DNA of 10,528 nt from JALOAT01 sp050179875 (GTDB lineage Bacteria; Pseudomonadota; Gammaproteobacteria; Thiohalomonadales; Thiohalomonadaceae): positions 1 through 10,528 of the forward strand of contig JBFXES010000101.1 in assembly GCA_050179875.1 (NCBI GenBank), in the 5' to 3' direction. A program made the position numbers and the translations under genes. The notes beneath the pieces were generated by a model that was not told the origin of the DNA, did not search any database, and saw nothing but the letters and a program-made list of their open reading frames with translations. Below are positions 5,544-10,528 of the stretch, piece by piece (the stretch's first letter is position 1; each line of letters starts with the position of its first letter).

Positions 5544-6862
5544 AAGACAAGCCGGTGCGCCACGCGCTCGCGTTGGCCACCTGTGCCCTGCTCGGCGGCG
5601 AAGCAAACGCCGCCCAGACGCACGTAAGCGGTTCGGTGCTGTTCTATGACGAGGTGGACCGCGTCAGCGTGGTGGAGCCCGTGGTCTTCATCAAGACCGA
5701 CGACGGCCAGGAAAGCGTCACCACAGTACGTCTCCTCTACGATGCCCTCAGCGGCGCCTCGCCCAATGGCGCCATTCCCACCACCAGCGTGCAGACCTTC
5801 ACGGGCGCATCGGGCGGCACGGGCTACAGCACGCCCGCCTTCGAGCAGCCCAAGCGCGACTTCAGCGACACGCGCGTGGCCGCGGGCGTGGACTGGGAAC
5901 GGCGCGTGTCCCCCACCCTGCTGCGCGCTTCGAGCCTGAACATCTCGAAGGAGGAAGACTACTTCTCCCTGGGCGGCAATCTCAGCTTCGCGCGCGACTT
6001 CAACCAGAAGCTCACCACGGTGGCCGTGGGCGCCGGCGTCAGTCTGGACGCGGTGCAACCGCACGGCGGCGCGCCGCGGGGCCTGACCCTGCTCAGCGCC
6101 GCGCCCTCGGACACCGGCACCTCGGCGAGCGGCCGCAGCATGCTGCGCGATGATGACGATGATGATGACGATGATGATGACGATGACGATCACGACGACG
6201 ATGACGACGAGGGCTTCAGCGGCGAACGCAAGACCATCATCGACGTCATGGTGGGCGTCACCCAGGTGCTCAGCCGCCGCACCCTGGTGCAGTTCAACCT
6301 GAGCCGCAGCTACAGCTCGGGCTACCTCACCGACCCGTATAAGTTGCTGAGCGTCGTGGACGCGAATACGGGCGCCACCCTCGACTACCTGTTCGAAAAA
6401 CGCCCCTCGGATCGCACCGCCGACATCGCCTACCTGAAGCTGGTGCACAACATCGGCGGTGACGTGCTCAACACGTCGTACCGATACTTCACCGATGACT
6501 GGGGCATCGACTCGCACACCTGGGAGGTGGCCTATCGCTGGCAGCCGAGCGACAGGTTCTACGTGGAACCGCAGTACCGCTGGTACCAGCAGAGCGCGGC
6601 GGATTTCTTCCGCTACTTCGTGGTGAACGGCGAATGGCTCAGCGCCGCCAGCGCCGACCTGCGCCTGGCGGACATGACCAGCACCACCGTGGGACTCAAG
6701 GTCGGCATCAGGATCGGCGAAGGCGAACTCAACTTCCGTGCGGCCACCATGACCCAGGAAAGCAAGGACGTGAAGGAGGCCTTCGGCGTGATGGAGGGTC
6801 TGGACCTGCATCCGGACCTGGATGCCACCCTATACACCGTCGGTTTTTCCACCCCATGGTGA
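5534..6862 (+). CDS. DUF3570 predicted outer-membrane beta-barrel protein
   Basis: 442 residues. A signal peptide (MQLKDKPVRHALALATCALL, then GGEANA) has a predicted cut near residue 26. The rest consists of alternating amphipathic segments with many Tyr/Trp residues (TSYRYFTDDWGIDSHTWEV, FYVEPQYRWYQQ) and a final Trp, as in outer-membrane barrels. The N-terminal region VRLLYDALSGASPNGA (about 65-80) contains DALSGAS (70-76), which resembles the ApbE flavinylation consensus Dxx(S/T)GA(T/S). Residues 206-226 are an acidic run broken only by His220. Start ATG 5534 has GGAGG at 5523-5527; an upstream TTG at 5528 is less likely. Neighbours (thioredoxin, DUF4266, ApbE) match the usual company of DUF3570. 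The function is unknown; a flavin-bearing outer-membrane redox protein is an inference. Confidence 0.87.
   Translation: MQLKDKPVRHALALATCALLGGEANAAQTHVSGSVLFYDEVDRVSVVEPVVFIKTDDGQESVTTVRLLYDALSGASPNGAIPTTSVQTFTGASGGTGYSTPAFEQPKRDFSDTRVAAGVDWERRVSPTLLRASSLNISKEEDYFSLGGNLSFARDFNQKLTTVAVGAGVSLDAVQPHGGAPRGLTLLSAAPSDTGTSASGRSMLRDDDDDDDDDDDDDDHDDDDDEGFSGERKTIIDVMVGVTQVLSRRTLVQFNLSRSYSSGYLTDPYKLLSVVDANTGATLDYLFEKRPSDRTADIAYLKLVHNIGGDVLNTSYRYFTDDWGIDSHTWEVAYRWQPSDRFYVEPQYRWYQQSAADFFRYFVVNGEWLSAASADLRLADMTSTTVGLKVGIRIGEGELNFRAATMTQESKDVKEAFGVMEGLDLHPDLDATLYTVGFSTPW
6149..6208 (+). repeat. GAT/GAC trinucleotide repeat encoding an Asp run
   Basis: Twenty codons: 14 Asp, one His (CAC, 6191-6193) and 5 Asp, followed by Glu. 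Codons alternate as blocks of GATGATGATGAC, so the DNA has a 12-base higher-order period as well as a 3-base period. Slippage would change length in steps of one residue without breaking the frame. It lies inside the DUF3570 gene, between two barrel-like regions. Confidence 0.9.
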
Positions 6863-7746
6863 AAACGGGCCTGACCGTGCACGACGCCGGCGCGCACTTC
6901 GTCGGCTGCTTCGAGGCCATGGCGAGCCCCTGCGAAGTGCTGGTGGAAACGCGGGATCGCGCACGCGCGGAGCGGCTCGCCGCCCTCGCGATGCGCGAGG
7001 CCCGCCGCGTGGAGGCCAAGTTCAGTCGCTACCGCCGCGACAACATCGTGCATGCCATCAACGAAAGCGGCGGGCGGCGGCTGGAAGTGGACACGGAGAC
7101 GGCCAATCTCCTGGATTACGCCGACACCTGCCACCGCCTCAGCGAGGGGCGTTTCGACGTCACCTGCGGCGTGCTGCGCCGGGCCTGGCGCTTCGACGGT
7201 TCCGATCGGGTGCCCGAGCCCGCGGCCGTGGCAGCGCTCATAGACCGGGTGGGATGGCAGCGCGTGCGCTGGGAGCGCCCCTTCCTCACCCTGCCCGCTG
7301 GCATGGAAATCGATCTCGGCGGTATCGGCAAGGAGTACGCCGTCGACAGCACGGTGCAGATCCTTGCCGGACACACGGACGACAGTTTCGTGGTGAACTT
7401 CGGCGGCGACCTGTTCGTGCGCGGCCCCCGCGCCGACGGCTCGCCCTGGCGCATCGGCCTGGAAGACCCGCGCTGCCCTGGCACCGCGCGCGGCAACCTG
7501 GCGAGCACCGGCGGCGGTCTCGCCACCAGCGGCGATGCGCGGCGTTACCTGATCAAGGACGGCGTGCGTTACAGCCACATCCTCGACCCAGGCACCGGCT
7601 GGCCCGTCCCCGACGCGCCACGCTCCGTCACCGTCGCCGCAAGCAGTTGCCTGGAAGCCGGCATGCTCGCCACCTTCGCCATCCTGCATGGCGCGGGCGC
7701 ACTGGCGTTTCTTGATACGCAGGGCGTGACCTATTGGCTGGGTTGA
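6856..7746 (+). CDS. apbE: ApbE-family FAD:protein FMN transferase
   Basis: 296 residues. Family motifs occur in order: KFSRYRRDN near 55-63, DVTCGVLRRAWRF at 101-113, EIDLGGIGKEYAVD at 151-164, VNFGGDLFVRG at 180-190, LATSGDARRY at 222-231, and RYSHILDPGTGWP at 238-250. The known reaction moves FMN from FAD onto a Thr or Ser of a target protein, using Mg. Two departures are seen: the usual DLGGIaKGYA has Glu for Gly (E160), and the usual AD-x-L-x-T of the metal site reads AGMLAT (268-273), with Gly269 where Asp is expected. No signal peptide or lipobox is visible, although ApbE proteins are generally exported. The ATG at 6856 overlaps the end of the DUF3570 gene by seven bases, without its own ribosome binding site, so it is probably translated by coupling. 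The DUF3570 protein upstream is the likely target. Confidence 0.9.
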   Translation: MVKTGLTVHDAGAHFVGCFEAMASPCEVLVETRDRARAERLAALAMREARRVEAKFSRYRRDNIVHAINESGGRRLEVDTETANLLDYADTCHRLSEGRFDVTCGVLRRAWRFDGSDRVPEPAAVAALIDRVGWQRVRWERPFLTLPAGMEIDLGGIGKEYAVDSTVQILAGHTDDSFVVNFGGDLFVRGPRADGSPWRIGLEDPRCPGTARGNLASTGGGLATSGDARRYLIKDGVRYSHILDPGTGWPVPDAPRSVTVAASSCLEAGMLATFAILHGAGALAFLDTQGVTYWLG

Positions 7747-7763
7747 AGAAGAAGCGCGGCGCC

Positions 7764-7796
7764 GTAGGTCACGTTGCCGCGAAGCGGCTACGTGAC
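7764..7796 (+). repeat. REP-like palindrome, second type, plus orientation
   Basis: Starts with GTAG, then GTCACGT (7768-7774) pairs with ACGTGAC (7790-7796), with inner GCC/GGC pairs around GCGAAGC. Together with the inverted copy at 7854-7880 it forms a doublet: bases 7762-7777 are the exact reverse complement of 7867-7882 (16 of 16). It lies between the convergent ends of apbE and the trehalose-phosphatase gene, a typical REP site. Confidence 0.75.
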
Positions 7797-7853
7797 AGCA
7801 CGTCTCGGGAACTCACGGGCGCGTCAAGCGACGACGGCCCCAAAGGCCAAGAC

Positions 7854-7880
7854 GTCACGTAGCTTCGCAACGTGACCTAC
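7854..7880 (-). repeat. REP-like palindrome, second type, minus orientation
   Basis: Read on the minus strand it begins GTAGGTCACGTTGC and ends GCTACGTGAC; the loop is six bases shorter than that of its partner at 7764-7796. GTCACGT at 7854-7860 pairs with ACGTGAC at 7870-7876. Between the two copies there is a small GGCC hairpin (7836-7839 with 7845-7848). No T-run follows, so it is not an obvious intrinsic terminator, although the folded RNA could protect 3' ends. Confidence 0.72.
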
Positions 7881-7916
7881 GGGAGGAAAGAGGGAAATGT
7901 CGCATCCCTTTCCTTT

Positions 7917-7933
7917 CTCCGTGGCCTCCGTGG
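7917..7933 (-). repeat. Short tandem CCACGGAG motif
   Basis: On the minus strand CCACGGAGG is followed directly by CCACGGAG, inside a purine-rich stretch (about 7905-7950) between the REP pair and the end of the phosphatase gene. Tandem ACGGAG-type intergenic motifs recur in many proteobacterial genomes, so this may be one copy of a dispersed family. Only two units are present here. Confidence 0.4.
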
Positions 7934-7955
7934 TTTCTATTTCTTCTCCCCACCC

Positions 7956-9446
7956 TCAAAGCAGGGAAAGAAACTCCAGCACCTCGTCGGGACTGCGCAG
8001 GCGGTAACGCGCGGCGGTCGCTGCGGGCTGGTCCTGCACCACAATGCCGGCGCCGTGGCCGGCCAGCAGGATGAAGGCGTCCTCGTCGGTCTGGTCGTCG
8101 CCGATGTAGACGGGCCAGGCCTCCGGCGCCATGCGTTCCAGCAGCCACTGCATGGCGCGGCCCTTGTGCCAGTCCACGTCGGGCAGGAGTTCGATCACCT
8201 TCTTGCCGTGGCTCGCACGCAGGCCTTCGGTCATCGACCGCGCCGCCTCCGCCGCCGCCTTCACGCGCTGCGCTTCGCCGGGCGCCACCGGGCGGTAATG
8301 GGCCGCGAGCGCGAAGCGCTTGCGTTCCACCAGCGCACCTTCCACACCGGCCAGTTGATCCCGCAGGAACTGCTCCGCCGCGTCGAGTGCCGGCAGACAG
8401 GCGAGCGCCTCGGCAGGTTGGTAACGCAGGTCATCGGGCCCGGCGATGTCGAAACCATGGCTCCCCGCATACCACAGGTTGGAAAGACCGACGCGCGCCT
8501 GCAGGTTGTCGAGATCACGGCCACTCACGATGGCGAGCGGCGTGCGCTCGGCGAGCGACGCGAGCACGTCGCGCATGGCCGGCGCCAGGATGGCCTCGCG
8601 CGGCGTGCCGGTGATGCCCGTGAGCGTGCCGTCGAAGTCCAGGAACAGCGCCAGCTTGCGGCCGGGCGGCGCGATGCGTTCCACCTCGGCCAGTGCCGAG
8701 GGCAGCGCCTGCGCCTCGTCGGCGGCGCTCGCCGGCAGCACCACGGTGAACAAATCGAACATGGCCGGGTGTCCCGCCGGCGCCGCGGTCACATCCCACA
8801 AGGTGGTGATGCCGGCCGCCCGCGCCGCCTCCGCCTGCGCCTCCCCCGCCACGAAGGCGGCGGCGCGCGCCGCCGGCACCTCCAGGCGACGCAGCGCCTC
8901 CAGCCACAGATCAGGCGCAGGCCAGGCGCGCATGCGAAAACGTTCCAGGTCCCGCCCGTCCACGCGCGCGTGGAACAGCGCGGCCATGCCGGTCGCGCGC
9001 AACACCTCCTCGGCCTGGCGTGACAGGCTCACCGTGGCCACGCGTATGCCGCACCCGCGCAGGGTCCGCGCCAGGCGCACCGCGGGTTCGTAGATCGGCG
9101 GCGGCGCGCCGCGCAGCCGGGCGACGATGCGCGCCTGTGCGGCATTGGCCAGCCCCCAGGCGCTCACGCTGCGGGGCGTGTCGTTGGGCTTGCCGGTGGG
9201 CACGACCAGGTTGCGCGCATCCAGCAGGCGCTGCGCCGCGTCGAGGGGCGCGCGGCCGTGCACTTGCGTGTCGTAATCGTGCTGTGGATCGAACGGGGTA
9301 TGTCCCGCTCCGGGCACACGCCGGGCGAGGAACTCGTCGAAGGCCTCTTGCCAGGCGCCGGAGAACACGGTGTCCGTCTGCACCAGCACGCCGTCGAGCG
9401 TGAACAGCACGGCGTCGAAACGCGCGCGTTCGATCGCGCTGTTCAT
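7956..9446 (-). CDS. otsB: Trehalose-6-phosphate phosphatase fused to an N-terminal pseudo-HAD domain
   Basis: 496 residues from the ATG at 9444-9446. Residues about 260-496 are OtsB: nucleophile motif DFDGTL from D270, VSGRDLDNL near 307, AGSHGFDI near 327, KVIELLPDVDWHKGRA near 416-431, and GDDQTDED at 449-456. It dephosphorylates trehalose-6-phosphate in the cytoplasm. Residues 1-235 have a beta-phosphoglucomutase-like HAD layout but catalytic positions are changed: FTLDGVL puts Thr16 where the Asp nucleophile belongs, RAWPAPD has Trp175 where GKPxPD has Lys, and FVAGE replaces the usual (E/D)DS motif. The ATG has AGGA four bases upstream; the GTG at 9468-9470, which adds eight residues, is the alternative. 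The gene follows the transaldolase by 28 bases, or by 4 bases with the GTG start, so the two are probably co-transcribed. No OtsA partner is in the window. Confidence 0.9.
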   Translation of the reverse strand: MNSAIERARFDAVLFTLDGVLVQTDTVFSGAWQEAFDEFLARRVPGAGHTPFDPQHDYDTQVHGRAPLDAAQRLLDARNLVVPTGKPNDTPRSVSAWGLANAAQARIVARLRGAPPPIYEPAVRLARTLRGCGIRVATVSLSRQAEEVLRATGMAALFHARVDGRDLERFRMRAWPAPDLWLEALRRLEVPAARAAAFVAGEAQAEAARAAGITTLWDVTAAPAGHPAMFDLFTVVLPASAADEAQALPSALAEVERIAPPGRKLALFLDFDGTLTGITGTPREAILAPAMRDVLASLAERTPLAIVSGRDLDNLQARVGLSNLWYAGSHGFDIAGPDDLRYQPAEALACLPALDAAEQFLRDQLAGVEGALVERKRFALAAHYRPVAPGEAQRVKAAAEAARSMTEGLRASHGKKVIELLPDVDWHKGRAMQWLLERMAPEAWPVYIGDDQTDEDAFILLAGHGAGIVVQDQPAATAARYRLRSPDEVLEFLSLL

Positions 9447-9474
9447 CCCGTCCTGTGCGTCGTTGCCCACCGCG

Positions 9475-10528
9475 TCAATCGCGCCTGGAGGCGATGAGAT
9501 CGAGCAGCGCGTCGTAGGGCTCGATGAATTTCTGCACGCCCTCGCGCTCCAGTTGATCGGTAATGGCCTTCAGGTCGATGCCGAGGCGTTCCAGATCGGA
9601 CATCACCGCGGCCGCCTCGGCGACACCCTCCTCCACCGTGTCCGCCCGCGCCTTGCCGTGGTCGGCGAAGGCGGCAATGGTCTGTTCGGGCATGGTGTTC
9701 ACGGTGTCGCGCCCGATGAGCGGTTCCACGTACATCACGTCGCTGTAGCGGGGATTCTTGGTGCTCGTGCTGGCCCACAGCAGTCGTTGCGGACGGGCGC
9801 CGCGTTCCGCCAGCCGCTGCCAGCGCTCACTGCCCACGATGGCCAGATGACGCTGGTAGGCAAGCTTTGCGTTGGCGATGGCCGTGCGGCCGAGCAAGTC
9901 CTGAGGCCGCGGATCGGCGCCGACGCCGTTTTCCGTGCGGATGCGCGACTCCAGCATCTTGTCCACCAGGGTGTCGATGCGCGAGAGGAAGAAACTCGCC
10001 ACCGAGGACACTTCATGCAGCCGGCGCCCCGCCTCGGCCCTGCGCTCCAGCGCGCGCAGGTAGGCCTCGGCCACCCCTTCGTAGGCCTCGATGGCAAACA
10101 GCAGCGTGACGTTGACGGGGATCCCCAGGAACAGGAGTTCCTCGATGGCCGCGACGCCCGGCCCGGTGCCGGGGATCTTGATGTACAGGTTCGGGCGCCC
10201 CACCTTTTCGTGCAGATGACGGGCCTCTTTCACGGAACCCTCGGTGTCATAGGCCAGGTGCGGCGACACCTCCAGGCTCAGGTAGCCGTGCAGGCCATCG
10301 GTCTTGTCATAAAGCGGCCGCAGCACGTCGCAGGCATCGCGTACATCGGTGGTGACGATCTCTTCATAGACTTCCTGCACCGATTTGCCTGCACGGAACA
10401 GGTCCCGGATCTGGTCGTCATAGGCGTGTCCGCTGCTGATCGCCTTGTGGAAAATCGCCGGGTTCGAGGTGACGCCGCGCAGGCCGTCCTGGCGCCAGCG
10501 ACGTTCCAGCTCCCCGCTGCGGAGCATG
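9475..10528 (-). CDS. tal: Transaldolase, N-terminus beyond window edge
   Basis: At least 350 residues are visible; the first 15-25 residues, and thus the start codon, lie outside the window. The Met at 10525-10527 (MLRSGELERRW) is probably internal, because family members carry a helix before RSGEL. Motifs: GLRGVTSNPAIF (TSNP near residue 20 of the visible part), SLEVSPHLAYD, NLYIKIPGTGPG with the Schiff-base Lys at about visible residue 117, IPVNVTLLF, VSSVASFFLSRID, LLWASTSTKNP and MPEQTI. This is the longer single-domain bacterial transaldolase type. It exchanges dihydroxyacetone units between sugar phosphates in the non-oxidative pentose phosphate pathway. No sign of a C-terminal fusion to phosphoglucose isomerase. 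It probably shares a transcript with the downstream trehalose-phosphatase gene. Confidence 0.95.
   Translation of the reverse strand, partial: MLRSGELERRWRQDGLRGVTSNPAIFHKAISSGHAYDDQIRDLFRAGKSVQEVYEEIVTTDVRDACDVLRPLYDKTDGLHGYLSLEVSPHLAYDTEGSVKEARHLHEKVGRPNLYIKIPGTGPGVAAIEELLFLGIPVNVTLLFAIEAYEGVAEAYLRALERRAEAGRRLHEVSSVASFFLSRIDTLVDKMLESRIRTENGVGADPRPQDLLGRTAIANAKLAYQRHLAIVGSERWQRLAERGARPQRLLWASTSTKNPRYSDVMYVEPLIGRDTVNTMPEQTIAAFADHGKARADTVEEGVAEAAAVMSDLERLGIDLKAITDQLEREGVQKFIEPYDALLDLIASRRD

Noticed and set aside
6149..6211. Frameshift or assembly artefact at the Asp run
   Set aside because: The frame is open on both sides with the same barrel-like composition and the stop overlaps apbE correctly. 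Only the exact repeat number may be uncertain.
5468..6811. Minus-strand open frame of 447 codons opposite the DUF3570 gene, with an Ile/Val-rich run
   Set aside because: The hydrophobic run is the antisense reading of the Asp-encoding GAT/GAC array. The plus strand has a signal peptide, a ribosome binding site and operon overlaps.
7762..7882. Intrinsic terminator between convergent apbE and otsB
   Set aside because: The stems are strong but no T-run follows on either strand, and the GTAG-headed inverted doublet fits a REP pair.
7872..9023. Plus-strand open frame of 383 codons opposite otsB
   Set aside because: It is antisense to clear trehalose-phosphatase motifs, and its product has no domain-like pattern.

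Overview
The window is GC-rich and gene-dense, with short overlaps or gaps between genes. The gene set (fused acyl-CoA synthetase/acyltransferase, DjlA-like J protein, YeaO-type DUF488 protein, DUF4266/DUF3570/ApbE cluster, trehalose-phosphatase, transaldolase) and GTAG-headed REP-like palindromes fit a proteobacterium, most likely a gammaproteobacterium. No rRNA, tRNA, CRISPR array, phage gene or transposase was seen, so the species cannot be named.

Layout. Positions 1-230 hold a cluster of REP-like palindromes downstream of a large minus-strand gene (233-2827). That gene fuses an AMP-forming acyl-activating enzyme, an acyl carrier domain and a PlsC-type acyltransferase. A divergent intergenic region leads to a short plus-strand GGDEF protein (3017-3529) whose catalytic signature is destroyed. 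It converges on a minus-strand pair: a TerB plus J-domain co-chaperone (about 3539-4189) and a DUF488 protein (4268-4681).

A tightly overlapping plus-strand operon follows (4837-7746): an exported TlpA-like thioredoxin, a 72-residue DUF4266 lipoprotein ending in a Cys-Gly-Cys tail, a DUF3570 predicted outer-membrane barrel with a 20-residue acidic run, and an ApbE-family FAD:protein FMN transferase. This is the most interesting part of the window. The DUF3570 protein carries an ApbE-type flavinylation-like sequence (DALSGAS), which suggests a cell-envelope flavin/thiol redox module. The ApbE protein itself has no visible export signal and lacks a usual metal-site Asp.

A pair of inverted REP-like palindromes of a second sequence type lies between the end of apbE and the convergent minus-strand gene 7956-9446, a trehalose-6-phosphate phosphatase with an extra N-terminal HAD domain that has lost its catalytic residues. 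Upstream of it on the same strand, and probably co-transcribed, is a transaldolase cut by the right edge of the window. These two genes concern sugar-phosphate and trehalose metabolism.
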